Assembly (NCBI GenBank): GCA_030149585.1
Contig: JASFBJ010000065.1
Coordinates: 1 to 13,675, forward strand
Length of the DNA stretch: 13,675 bases
From: Desulfobacterales bacterium
Lineage (GTDB): Bacteria; Desulfobacterota; Desulfobacteria; Desulfobacterales; JASFBJ01
Reading direction: 5' to 3'
Shown: piece by piece, positions 1-6,240 of the stretch
How positions within the stretch are numbered: position 1 is the first letter of the stretch
How the letters are laid out: the number at the start of each line of letters is the position of its first letter
Position numbers and translations under genes: made by a program
The notes under the pieces: generated by a model
The model's database searches: none
What the model was told of the DNA's origin: nothing
Seen by the model: only the letters and a program-made list of their open reading frames with translations

Positions 1-130
1 ACACCGTCCATACAACCAGTCAATTCACCCGACTGGCGAGCCCTGCCGATATTTTTTTGGTTATTCATCCGCATTCAGCCTCTCAAAATCTTTCCTTGGC
101 TGGTTGGCCAGCCGGTGATCGCAGCGTAAC
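1..130 (+). repeat. Degraded integron attC-like site A
   Basis: The left arm contains TTCACCCGACTGGC (24-37) and the right arm contains GCCAGCCGGTGAT (107-119). These pair imperfectly, as in the better copies, and share CCCTGCCGAT and CCTTGGCTGGTTGG with them. The outer cores are poor: TACAAC on the left, and GCGTAAC where GCGTTAGC is expected. The 3' end of the minus-strand gene at 61-318 reads into the right arm. It is probably a decayed copy. Confidence 0.5.
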
Positions 131-318
131 TCTTCCATTACTTGGCCAGACAGATATGCCAGGCCAGCAAGTATTTCGTGCGCCCCTTTTGTCCCATATC
201 GTTCAATGTATTCTGGAAGATCACCATTTATCCCTGTGTCAATTTCGCCAACACGATACATTCCGGTTTCATCATCATAATGGTAGCCAACAGTTAAAAG
301 ATTTTTTCTACATGCCAT
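61..318 (-). CDS. Small hypothetical protein with attC-encoded tail
   Basis: This is an 85-residue protein starting MACRKN. The longer open frame runs up to 390, but the start at 318 is preceded by AGAGGA seven to eight bases upstream, whereas the upstream part is only translated attC sequence. The middle has a mixed sequence (YHYDDETGMYRVGEID) without a recognisable domain. The last 20 or so residues, including ANQPRKDFERLNADE, are encoded by the right arm of degraded attC site A. The same arm of site E would encode a similar ANQPRKD string, so this tail is probably read-through rather than a conserved domain. It is the last leftward gene in view, downstream of the micro-ORF at 341-394 and rtcB. 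Function unknown. Confidence 0.6.
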   Translation of the reverse strand: MACRKNLLTVGYHYDDETGMYRVGEIDTGINGDLPEYIERYGTKGAHEILAGLAYLSGQVMEELRCDHRLANQPRKDFERLNADE

Positions 319-339
319 GTTAATTCCTCTGTTAAATTG

Positions 340-458
340 GCTAACAATTACAATCACCCGACCGCTTGCCCTGCTGTTTATCAATTTCATCCATGGTTTA
401 AACTCCTCAATTCTACCCCACCCAGACCTTGCAAGGTCAGGTTATTCTGTGGTTGGGT
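340..458 (+). repeat. Integron attC-like site B
   Basis: The left core GCTAAC (340-345) is followed by the spacer AATTA and the arm CAATCACCCGACCGCTTGC. The right arm GCAAGGTCAGGTTATT (431-446) pairs with it imperfectly. The right core GTTGGGT (452-458) matches GTTRRRY exactly. The stop codon of rtcB lies nine bases beyond. The right arm is nearly identical to the half-site at 4552-4583 (one difference in 29 bases), and differs from the common CGGGTGATG right arm of other copies. Confidence 0.65.
341..394 (-). CDS. Micro-ORF inside attC site B (possible leader peptide)
   Basis: A 17-codon frame (MDEIDKQQGKRSGDCNC) has a very good ribosome-binding site: GAGGAG at 403-408, eight bases before the ATG. 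Its stop TAG is formed by the attC left core (complement of GCTAAC). The next gene, starting at 318, begins 22 bases downstream. A related micro-ORF (MNKTDKQQGYGRSSG) precedes the gene at 11776, sharing GATAAACAGCAGGGC at the DNA level. It could increase translation of the gene behind it, as reported for the short ORFs in integron attI sites, or it could be a chance frame in a conserved palindrome. Confidence 0.4.
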   Translation of the reverse strand: MDEIDKQQGKRSGDCNC

Positions 459-466
459 TGCTAAAT

Positions 467-1657
467 TCACCCCTTTATTACGGCCAATGGTTTTAGTTCA
501 ACAACAATGTTAACTAAGTCCTGCTGGTTTGCCATGACCGTTGCAATATCCTTGTAAGAGCCAGGTGCTTCATCAAGATCTTTCTTGTTACGAATGGCGT
601 GTATCACTCCCATTTCATCCAGCAGCTTTTTTTCTGTATCAAGGTCAAGAGATCGTTGTGCCTCTTTTCTTCCCATTTTCCTTCCTGCCCCGTGGGAGCA
701 AGACATAAAACTTTCGGGGTTTCCTTTTCCTAAAACAATGTAGCTTGCTGTACCTTGGCTTCCAGGTATAATACCAAGTTGCCCTTTGTAGGCTTTGGTG
801 GCTCCTTTTCGGTGAATCATCACATTTTTACCAAAATGGTGTTCCATTATGGCGTGGTTGTGAGAAACATTTATCATTTCACCGAATTCAATTCCGCCTA
901 CAACATCAGAAATGCAGGTTTTTACTGACTCCATCATTAATTTTCGGCTGGAAAATGCGAAGTCAACACAGTGCTGCATTTCTTTCATATAGCTTTGTCC
1001 TTCTTCGCTATCCAATGGCAAAAAGGCAAGCTGCCACTTTAAGGGTACGACAGTCATCCATTTCTCATTCAGCTCAACAGCCAGCTTATTGTAGTGGTTA
1101 GCAACTTTGAACCCGATATTTCGGCTACCGGAATGAATCATCAACCAGACAAAACCATCACTACCTTGCTGTATCTCAATGAAATGGTTGCCACCACCTA
1201 AAGAACCAATCTGTTGCAATGAAGAATTGTATTCCTGCCCAATTACAGACCATCCCCACAAATCGCCTTTTTCCTCATCAGTCAACCAATCGTCTTGCTT
1301 TTTTGATCTGTGGCTGAACCCAACAGGAACCTTGCTTCTAATTCCGCCCTTAAATTCCTTCGAGCCACCCATTATCTTTTTCAAGGTCTCTTGGTCAAGT
1401 TCGGTTAGTGACGTTTTCACGGCACACATTCCACAACCAATATCAACGCCAACAGCATTAGGAACCACGACTTTTCTGGTAGCCATTACCGCACCTATTG
1501 GCATACCATATCCTTGGTGTGAGTCCGGCATAATAGCAATGTGCTTGAAGATAAATGGCAGGTTCGCCAGATTTTTTGCTTGCTCTAATGCCCCGTCTTC
1601 TATATCGTTAAGCCAAAATTTTATAGGCTTTTGTTCGGTAGTAATTACATTTTCCAT
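467..1657 (-). CDS. rtcB: RtcB family RNA-splicing ligase
   Basis: RtcB joins RNA ends bearing 2',3'-cyclic phosphate (or 3'-phosphate) to 5'-OH, using GTP and manganese through a guanylylated histidine. The 396-residue length is normal for the family. Visible signatures are PDSHQGYGMPIGAV (44-57), GVDIGCGM (70-77, metal-binding Cys75), GSLGGGNHF (151-159), IHSGSRNIG (174-182), the HNH at 266-268, HRKGAT (282-287) and SCSHGAGR (319-326), whose His322 matches the guanylylation site. All key residues are present, so an active enzyme is expected. The start has AGGAG seven bases upstream. The gene fills the interval between attC-like sites B and C and behaves like a one-gene cassette. In a phage it may repair tRNAs cut by host anticodon nucleases; that role is inferred. 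No partner such as archease or RtcA is present. Confidence 0.96.
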   Translation of the reverse strand: MENVITTEQKPIKFWLNDIEDGALEQAKNLANLPFIFKHIAIMPDSHQGYGMPIGAVMATRKVVVPNAVGVDIGCGMCAVKTSLTELDQETLKKIMGGSKEFKGGIRSKVPVGFSHRSKKQDDWLTDEEKGDLWGWSVIGQEYNSSLQQIGSLGGGNHFIEIQQGSDGFVWLMIHSGSRNIGFKVANHYNKLAVELNEKWMTVVPLKWQLAFLPLDSEEGQSYMKEMQHCVDFAFSSRKLMMESVKTCISDVVGGIEFGEMINVSHNHAIMEHHFGKNVMIHRKGATKAYKGQLGIIPGSQGTASYIVLGKGNPESFMSCSHGAGRKMGRKEAQRSLDLDTEKKLLDEMGVIHAIRNKKDLDEAPGSYKDIATVMANQQDLVNIVVELKPLAVIKG

Positions 1658-1691
1658 TTAATTCTCCTTAATCGAAAGTCCGTGCTACGCA

Positions 1692-1820
1692 ACCCAACAA
1701 AACGCTGCACCGGACAAGCGGTCACGGCGGTTTATTGGTCTTGGTTGCTGTTTATAAAATTACCTATTAATCAAAGTTCACGGGTGTTAAATCCACTTGC
1801 CCGTGAGCTTGGCGTTACGC
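1692..1820 (+). repeat. Integron attC-like site C
   Basis: The left core ACCCAAC (1692-1698) fits RYYYAAC. The arm GCTGCACCGGACAAG pairs with CTTGCCCGTGAGC, and the site closes with GGCGTTACGC (core GTTACGC, 1814-1820; one deviation from GTTRRRY). It closely resembles site G. It separates rtcB (start 1657) from the DUF1351-like gene, whose stop begins at 1824, four bases past the core. Confidence 0.75.
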
Positions 1821-1821
1821 T

Positions 1822-2820
1822 TCATCGTTTGCCAATATCAACAGATACAATATTGGCATCGTATGCCTTGAGACAATCATATACAATGTCTTGTATTTCA
1901 ATAGCTGTCTCCCGGGAGCTGGAAATATTGATGGTTAATACGTAGGAATTAAATCCAGAATCTTGTTTAGGTTGTTCACTATCTACGGGTCGTGACACGT
2001 CATGTAACTCTTTGATTTCATCCATAGTAATAGCAAGTTGCTCTTCTTTTGGCTCATATTCTGGATCAATCTCTGTAACCAATTTAGCGGCTTTTTCTGT
2101 CTCAAGCTCAATAGCCAATTCCCGTGCTTTGGCCTTCTCTTTTATTACCTCTTCCTGGGCCTTGTGTGTTGCTATTCTGGCATGGATAGTGTCCATTAAC
2201 GCGACATAATCCATTACTAGTAGCCGGTCTTCATCGACAAATAATGAGGGGTATTCTGTTTTGTATCCAGCGAGGAAATCTGCATTAGTGTCAACTAGGC
2301 TACAGTGGACTTTGAACCTTGCCAAAATATCACTAATGGTTTTGTCAACAGTCTTCTGCATCGAAGCAATGGTGCGCTTGCCCTTAATTGCCAGTTTGAA
2401 ACTATCGTTATTGAACTGAAAAGATTTGACTGCTATGTAATGAGCGTCAACATCGGCCATCTGTGTTCTCAATTTTGCAATACCACCGGCAATAATATCA
2501 GCTTTTTTCTCGGTTTCCCACGTTTTGACGAGTTTTTCAATCTCAAGACCCTTGGCGTTGAGAGTTTCCTTTATTTCGTCAAGACCGTTAAGTAATTCGT
2601 TTATTTCCACAGTCTGGCTTAATGCCGCCGATCTTAAAGCATCTACCTTTTTTGCCGCTAATCGACAGTCTTTAGCGTCAGTTTTGGCTAAGGCAAAATC
2701 ATTATCAGTTTGAAGATCGGTATTTATTGCCCCGATCATTGCAATTATTTGTTTTTTGTATTCCGGCAAATTGCTTTCAACAACTTCACCGGTTATCTTG
2801 ACAATCAATTCTTTTGTCAT
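1822..2820 (-). CDS. DUF1351-like coiled-coil phage protein
   Basis: A 332-residue, highly charged, mainly helical protein. Residues about 35-110 and 215-250 are Lys/Glu/Ala-rich, with predicted coiled coil (for example EEVIKEKAKARELAIELETEKA). The C-terminal 40 residues (SYVLTINISSSRETAIEIQD) look like a small separate beta-alpha domain. The composition, and its place immediately downstream of ERF (eight bases after the ERF stop), match the DUF1351-type proteins often found beside phage recombinases. I cannot confirm the family by search. The ATG at 2820 has AGG seven bases upstream. It probably works with ERF in phage DNA recombination, perhaps as an accessory or nuclease-associated factor; this is inferred from context only. 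Confidence 0.72.
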   Translation of the reverse strand: MTKELIVKITGEVVESNLPEYKKQIIAMIGAINTDLQTDNDFALAKTDAKDCRLAAKKVDALRSAALSQTVEINELLNGLDEIKETLNAKGLEIEKLVKTWETEKKADIIAGGIAKLRTQMADVDAHYIAVKSFQFNNDSFKLAIKGKRTIASMQKTVDKTISDILARFKVHCSLVDTNADFLAGYKTEYPSLFVDEDRLLVMDYVALMDTIHARIATHKAQEEVIKEKAKARELAIELETEKAAKLVTEIDPEYEPKEEQLAITMDEIKELHDVSRPVDSEQPKQDSGFNSYVLTINISSSRETAIEIQDIVYDCLKAYDANIVSVDIGKR

Positions 2821-2828
2821 TGTGGTAC

Positions 2829-3461
2829 CTATATATTGATGTTCTTTTTGGAAGTTACCGTACTAAAAACGTCTTTAATGCCATCACAATATGTCTTTAA
2901 CTTATTTATTTCTGTATTAGACAAATGCTTCTTTATACTGACATCATTCTTTTTCAGCCAATTGTCCACCCCGGTTGCTGATTCGCATTTATCGACGTAT
3001 GGTATAAAGTCTGCTGATGTTTTTTTAAGTGGTGGGGCTGAATTCTCCTGTTTTTTTTGAAACGAATCAGGATCATCTTTATCAGTAGGTATATTAAAAA
3101 ACTTTAACATAAAATATTTCTCTGCATAAGTAAGAGCTTTTCCGACACCTTTCTCCCCCGGATCAAGACCGTGACCTGTCCAGGTGCAACAGATAGAGTC
3201 TTCCGGCTTTTCAGCATCAACCCACTTATATGTCATGTCAAGTATTGTGAAATATTCATGCTTACCCTCTTTTGTTGTATGATCCCTTGTTTCTTGTTTT
3301 AATACCCCAGGAATAAGCAACAGTCCAAGATCGTCCATTTTTTGCTTCAAAGCGCCCAGCGTTTGAGAGCTTGACACGTATTTAAATTTATACCCCTGGT
3401 TATCTTTTTTCAAATACGGTACTGCTTTTCTTACTTCGATCAATTTTTGGTAAATATTCAT
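2829..3461 (-). CDS. erf: ERF family single-strand DNA annealing recombinase
   Basis: ERF proteins form rings on single-stranded DNA and promote annealing, for example in circularising or recombining phage DNA. The 210-residue product shows the diagnostic core GHGLDPGEKGVGKALTYAEK (about 96-115), followed by YFMLKFFNIPTDKDDPD. Upstream are the expected YKFKYVSS and YFTILDMTYKW beta segments. I chose ATG 3461 (MNIYQKL) because GGGAGGG lies nine bases upstream. The frame continues to 3521, but that extension overlaps the upstream gene and lacks a ribosome site. The stop of the upstream gene is four bases before this start, so the two are translationally linked. The C-terminal tail (about 150-210) is a lysine-rich variable region, usual in this family. 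Confidence 0.93.
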   Translation of the reverse strand: MNIYQKLIEVRKAVPYLKKDNQGYKFKYVSSSQTLGALKQKMDDLGLLLIPGVLKQETRDHTTKEGKHEYFTILDMTYKWVDAEKPEDSICCTWTGHGLDPGEKGVGKALTYAEKYFMLKFFNIPTDKDDPDSFQKKQENSAPPLKKTSADFIPYVDKCESATGVDNWLKKNDVSIKKHLSNTEINKLKTYCDGIKDVFSTVTSKKNINI

Positions 3462-3465
3462 AAAA

Positions 3466-3837
3466 TTAAACCCTCCCGGTAAACATTCTACCGCCACGCT
3501 TAATCGTGACAGCAAAACCATTAGGTGTAATTAATATCGCTTTTTCCGCTGTCCATTCTTCCAGTTGATACCCTGACGTGATCAATCTATCTACGCGATC
3601 CTGCAGCATTGTTTTCTTCATCGTTATGCCATTTATGATTGTTTGTATTTTCCCTAACGACTTTTCAACTAACTGTTTTTCGCCACAATCAATATAGTCC
3701 TGTAACAAATTCCTTATCTTGAGAGACTCAATAAGTACAGCGCTTAGTCTATTTTGGGACTGGTGATACTTGCAAAACCACTCAACTGCTTCTGCTGACT
3801 CTATCGATGAAACTTTATGTGGGAATTTTTCTGACAT
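3466..3837 (-). CDS. Hypothetical phage protein upstream of ERF
   Basis: A 123-residue protein starting MSEKFPHKVSS, with an excellent ribosome-binding site (AGGAGG, seven bases before the ATG). The N-terminal two thirds is helical (AVEWFCKYHQSQNRLSAVLI, LLQDYIDCGEKQLVEKSL). The C-terminal part (AILITPNGFAVTIKRGGRMF) reads as two beta strands. No family recognised. It is the first gene of a three-gene block with ERF and the DUF1351-like gene, so a role in phage DNA recombination or replication is a reasonable guess from position. Confidence 0.8.
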   Translation of the reverse strand: MSEKFPHKVSSIESAEAVEWFCKYHQSQNRLSAVLIESLKIRNLLQDYIDCGEKQLVEKSLGKIQTIINGITMKKTMLQDRVDRLITSGYQLEEWTAEKAILITPNGFAVTIKRGGRMFTGRV

Positions 3838-3872
3838 TTGATACCTCCTGGTGAAAAAGGTTTTAGTTAAGG

Positions 3873-3926
3873 AATGCGACAGCCAGGAACCACCTGGACA
3901 CTTCGACCGCTAAGTCTAGTCGCATT
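3873..3926 (+). other. Structured intergenic element, possible plus-strand terminator
   Basis: AATGCGAC (3873-3880) is repeated inverted as GTCGCATT (3919-3926) and followed by TTTT on the plus strand. Inside are a smaller hairpin CCAGG-AACCA-CCTGG (3883-3897) and a second CGAC that could compete for the closing GTCG. It lies in the 173-base gap 3838-4010, upstream of the ERF block. In the leftward transcript it is a 5' structured RNA without a U-tract; read rightward it could terminate antisense transcription. I see no gene in this gap. Confidence 0.35.
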
Positions 3927-4010
3927 TTTTGGAGGAGAAACTGATTCCAGCCATTAACGAGGTAGGCAAGAATCACGATATGAAAACTATAAAACACGCA
4001 GTTGGCATTG

Positions 4011-4241
4011 TCAACTTGTTTTTTTATTAAAAAAATGCCACTCCGCCGCTTCTTCTATCTCTGTTTCTTTTTCGTCGAAAAAATCAACTAAAAAACTGTC
4101 TATTTTTTCATTGCCAGTTGTAATAGATTCAACTATAAATTCTTCCTGTCCATTGTCACATTCACAATAAGTATACCTGGCAACCATGGATATGCCGTAA
4201 AAGGTGAATGATATTTCTGATGGGCTTTTATGGTTTAACAT
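4011..4241 (-). CDS. Small acidic hypothetical protein
   Basis: A 76-residue protein (MLNHKSPSEISFTFYGISMV) with an acidic C-terminal half (FFDEKETEIEEAAEWHFF). Its ATG overlaps the end of the upstream gene by seven bases, and there is no good ribosome site of its own, so expression probably depends on translational coupling. No family recognised. Function unknown. Confidence 0.65.
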   Translation of the reverse strand: MLNHKSPSEISFTFYGISMVARYTYCECDNGQEEFIVESITTGNEKIDSFLVDFFDEKETEIEEAAEWHFFNKKTS

Positions 4242-4546
4242 GATCTTGGTGACCCCACACGTAGAAAGCTTTTTCGTACTCCTTCAAGAACTTTTGACCA
4301 GCCGATAAAATCCTTCCATGGCTTTCCATCTGCTTTAGCCCGATAACAATCAACACGGCTTGTGCGATAAAGGTCAATACGGTGTACGCACTTGCCGAAA
4401 TCATAATCAATTATTATTATTCGTCGGCGCAGTTCTGGTAATTCAATCGGATAATCAGGGGTAGGAGAATCAAGGCGCTTGCGTTCCTTGGCCTGCCTCA
4501 TTACTGCCAGTTTCTTGCTTCCTTTTTTTCGGTTTATATATGCCAT
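4235..4546 (-). CDS. Basic hypothetical phage protein
   Basis: A 103-residue, strongly basic protein. The start MAYINRKK at 4546 has AAGG seven bases upstream. The N-terminus (KKGSKKLAVMRQAKERKR) is Lys/Arg-rich and could contact nucleic acid. The C-terminal part (RRIIIIDYDFGKCVHRIDLY through WKDFIGWSKVLEGVRKSF) has the look of a conserved small phage or plasmid protein, but I cannot name the family. It lies immediately left of an attC half-site at 4552-4583, which supplies its ribosome site. Confidence 0.7.
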   Translation of the reverse strand: MAYINRKKGSKKLAVMRQAKERKRLDSPTPDYPIELPELRRRIIIIDYDFGKCVHRIDLYRTSRVDCYRAKADGKPWKDFIGWSKVLEGVRKSFLRVGSPRSC

Positions 4547-4551
4547 TTTCA

Positions 4552-4583
4552 ACCTTGCAAGATCAGGTTATTCTGTGGTTAGC
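4552..4583 (+). repeat. attC-like right half-site D
   Basis: A 29-base stretch here matches the right arm of site B at 426-454 with one difference, and ends in GGTTAGC (core GTTAGC 4578-4583). No convincing left arm or left core is visible upstream, where the basic protein gene now lies. It therefore looks like a truncated site. The core also forms the stop codon of the gene at 4579-4848. Confidence 0.55.
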
Positions 4584-4848
4584 TTACTTCCGTAAATGTA
4601 ACATTTTCATTGTCATTTCTATCACTTGCACTGCAAACAAGATACACAGCAGCACTGGCTGTACAATCAGAAATTAATTGTCCTTTTGTGGGGTAGACAG
4701 TGAAAAAATCACAACCTGAGCAATAACTACCATCTGCTTGCATATCCTCTATTTGCAAAAAACATTTGAATTGTTTACCATCAATTTTTATGGTTTCGTT
4801 TAGTCTTGGTTCATAAGTGGGTGGTTTGTGTGCTGTTGCTTCAAACAT
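4579..4848 (-). CDS. Small Cys-containing hypothetical protein
   Basis: An 89-residue protein, MFEATAHKPPTYEPRLNE, starting at 4848 with GCGAGGA as ribosome site. Cysteines at KCF, YCSGCDF, DCT and VCS suggest a possible metal site or disulfides. The stop codon TAA is formed by the attC half-site core at 4578-4583. The 5' leader is shared almost exactly with the gene at 4997-5239, though the proteins are unrelated. The gene occupies a cassette-like unit between half-site D and site E. Function unknown. Confidence 0.7.
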   Translation of the reverse strand: MFEATAHKPPTYEPRLNETIKIDGKQFKCFLQIEDMQADGSYCSGCDFFTVYPTKGQLISDCTASAAVYLVCSASDRNDNENVTFTEVS

Positions 4849-4856
4849 AATAAAAT

Positions 4857-4882
4857 CCTCGCTAAATCGACCAGCTAACAAT
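4857..4882 (-). repeat. Duplicated 5' leader, copy 1
   Basis: These 26 bases are identical to 5248-5273. They cover the attC left core (GCTAAC), a short linker and the GCGAGGA ribosome-binding site of the downstream gene. Two unrelated genes therefore share one translation-initiation leader. Confidence 0.8.
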
Positions 4883-4993
4883 AAAATTAAGCGGACACGC
4901 AGCCCTGCCGGTTCATCGTGCTGGTTTCAAGTTTAATCTTTCTACCAAGTCTTTCCTTGGCTGGTTGGCGTGCAGCTTATTCATGGCGTTAGC
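4873..4993 (+). repeat. Integron attC-like site E
   Basis: The left core GCTAAC (4874-4879) and arm AAGCGGACACGCAGCC are matched by GGTTGGCGTGCAGCTT and the right core GTTAGC (4988-4993), preceded by GGC. CCCTGCCGG and CTTTCCTTGGCTGGTTGG, typical of this family of copies, are present in the central region. The minus gene stop (4997-4999) lies four bases beyond the core. Confidence 0.75.
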
Positions 4994-4996
4994 TTA

Positions 4997-5239
4997 CTAA
5001 TTTAATTGCTCATATACTGCCGATAATGCCTTCCAATACCCGGCATGGAACTGATATCTTTGCACATCATCAACGTTGAGCATTCTTTCTTTTATTCGAT
5101 AATGATGATTCATTTCGTTTTCAATCCACTTAATCAGTCCATCATTGATATACTTTTTAACATTATGATATTCTTCAGCTCGGTGCTCCCATAGGGCTTG
5201 ATCTTCTATTGCATTCATCGAATTTGGGACTTCGCTCAT
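4997..5239 (-). CDS. Small hypothetical protein
   Basis: An 80-residue, mostly helical protein (MSEVPNSMNAIEDQALWEHR). The start at 5239 has GCGAGGA seven bases upstream; the longer frame to 5272 merely translates the shared leader and attC core. It contains aromatic-rich helices (HNVKKYINDGLIKWIENEMN, YQFHAGYWKALSAVY). No domain recognised. It is a one-gene unit between attC-like sites E and F. Function unknown. Confidence 0.72.
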   Translation of the reverse strand: MSEVPNSMNAIEDQALWEHRAEEYHNVKKYINDGLIKWIENEMNHHYRIKERMLNVDDVQRYQFHAGYWKALSAVYEQLN

Positions 5240-5247
5240 GATAAATT

Positions 5248-5273
5248 CCTCGCTAAATCGACCAGCTAACAAT
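5248..5273 (-). repeat. Duplicated 5' leader, copy 2
   Basis: Identical to 4857-4882; see that entry. It contains the ribosome-binding site for the gene at 4997-5239 and the left core of attC-like site F. Confidence 0.8.
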
Positions 5274-5384
5274 TACATTCACCCGACAAAAGCCCCGTAA
5301 CCGTGGTGAATATGCAGTTGCTTAAATTAATTTAAACCGGCTAAGTTTCGCGTAGGCTTTTGCCGGTGATGTTTGGCGTTGGGC
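5264..5384 (+). repeat. Integron attC-like site F
   Basis: Left core GCTAAC (5265-5270), spacer AATTA, arm CATTCACCCG (5276-5285), then AAAAGCC paired with GGCTTTT. The right arm CCGGTGATG (5363-5371) is followed by the 6-base spacer TTTGGC and right core GTTGGGC (5378-5384), a perfect GTTRRRY. The left arm carries one extra T relative to the right arm, which is the extrahelical-base asymmetry that orients attC sites. Confidence 0.82.
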
Positions 5385-5412
5385 CGCCGGAATATTATTC
5401 ATACCGGCGGCC
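5382..5412 (-). terminator. GC-rich hairpin downstream of the gp49-like gene
   Basis: GGCCGCCGG (5382-5390) and CCGGCGGCC (5404-5412) form a perfect 9-bp stem with a 13-base loop, directly after the stop of the minus-strand gene ending at 5420. No U-tract follows in the leftward transcript, so it may protect the mRNA 3' end or slow polymerase rather than terminate fully. It overlaps the core of attC site F. Confidence 0.45.
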
Positions 5413-5419
5413 AGTTTTC

Positions 5420-5737
5420 TTATAATCCTTTCTCAAAAAGGTGTTGCTTTAGCGCATACCCTTCAAGCGCCCATACTTCATTTTGTGAGTTCACAATGGC
5501 AATCTTTTCGCCGAGTTCTGCATCATCATTTTCAGGGGAAACACTGCATGAGGGTTTCCCAACAACAGCGAAACCGTTCTCCATTGTGAGTACTGCCCAC
5601 CGGAGGACTTGACCTGTTCTTGAGACAAACTTTGATATCTCGACATCTGCAATCTTTTCATGCAGCCCATCGAGAGTAACACGAGGGGCATTAAGGTTTT
5701 TCTTTGTAATTTCTTGTTCAATCGCTTCGTCATTCAT
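5420..5737 (-). CDS. N4 gp49 / Sf6 gp66 family phage protein
   Basis: A 105-residue protein. The family signature is clear: an LT-x-x-NGFAVVGKPSCSVSPEN segment (about 50-69), then DDAELGEKIAIVNSQNEVWA and LEGYALKQHL at the C-terminus. This matches the gp49/gp66 consensus (NGF, SPENFDAElG, kiWpLEGYlL). The function of the family is not established; it is confined to phages and prophages, usually in early or accessory regions. The start at 5737 has only a weak AGAGA ribosome site. It lies between attC-like sites F and G. Confidence 0.88.
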   Translation of the reverse strand: MNDEAIEQEITKKNLNAPRVTLDGLHEKIADVEISKFVSRTGQVLRWAVLTMENGFAVVGKPSCSVSPENDDAELGEKIAIVNSQNEVWALEGYALKQHLFEKGL

Positions 5738-5779
5738 AATAATATTTCTCTAAAAAGATTAAGTTACGGGCCGTTACTG

Positions 5780-5912
5780 GCCCAACAAGTCGCTGCACTG
5801 GAACAAAAGAGGCCACCGTTTCGGCCTATAAAATGTCCGCAGTTTGTTTAATAGTTTTAATGTGTTGTCCAAGTTCACCGTTCTCTTTTGTCCAGTGAGC
5901 TTGGCGTTAGCT
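5780..5912 (+). repeat. Integron attC-like site G
   Basis: The clearest copy. Left core GCCCAAC (5780-5786) fits RYYYAAC exactly. The arm CACTGGAACAAAAGA is mirrored by TCTTTTGTCCAGTG, followed by AGCTTGGC and right core GTTAGCT (5906-5912), a near-perfect GTTRRRY. The left arm has an extra A and the central loop is about 70 bases, as in large chromosomal attC sites. Confidence 0.88.
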
Positions 5913-5914
5913 TC

Positions 5915-6169
5915 CTAAATTTCATATACAGAAATAGGATATGTGTCCTCTGCTGTTGCTCTCATAAATTCAGCACCAGAGACACAAACCCGCCCTTTGG
6001 CATCCAGGCAAATATGTCTATGGCCTGGCACACCACAGCTTTCAAACCAACCACGGGCCTTGTTTACCCATTGTAATTCGTTCTTAAATTCAAACATCTT
6101 TCGAGATAAGCTAACAATTGCATCAACCTCGACCGCTTGCCCTGCTTCGTTCTGAGTTTTTTTGCTCAT
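5915..6169 (-). CDS. Small hypothetical protein starting inside attC site H
   Basis: An 84-residue protein. The ATG at 6169 has a GGTGAG ribosome site five bases upstream, both within the central loop of attC-like site H, so roughly the first 20 residues (MSKKTQNEAGQAVEVDAIVS) are attC-encoded. The body (FKNELQWVNKARGWFESCGV, CLDAKGRVCVSGAEFMRA) is compact, but no family is recognised. A later start at MFEF would avoid the attC but has no good ribosome site. The stop is three bases from the core of site G. Function unknown. Confidence 0.7.
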   Translation of the reverse strand: MSKKTQNEAGQAVEVDAIVSLSRKMFEFKNELQWVNKARGWFESCGVPGHRHICLDAKGRVCVSGAEFMRATAEDTYPISVYEI

Positions 6170-6232
6170 ATTCTCACCGTTCTTTTCTGCCGCATTTCGT
6201 GTGCAAGCGGCGGGTTATGCTTGGCGTTAGCA
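6109..6232 (+). repeat. Integron attC-like site H
   Basis: Left core GCTAAC (6110-6115), spacer AATTG, arm CATCAACCTCGACCGCTTGC; right arm GCAAGCGGCGGGTTATG, spacer CTTGGC, right core GTTAGC (6226-6231). The arms are imperfectly complementary, with extra bases on the left, as in canonical attC. The minus-strand gene at 5915-6169 starts within its loop. Confidence 0.8.
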
Positions 6233-6240
6233 GTCTGAGT

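Noticed and set aside
1179..1661. Plus-strand open frame of 160 codons
   Set aside because: Shadow of rtcB on the opposite strand.
1631..1945. Plus-strand open frame across attC site C
   Set aside because: Translates the palindrome and the antisense of the DUF1351-like gene; no ribosome site.
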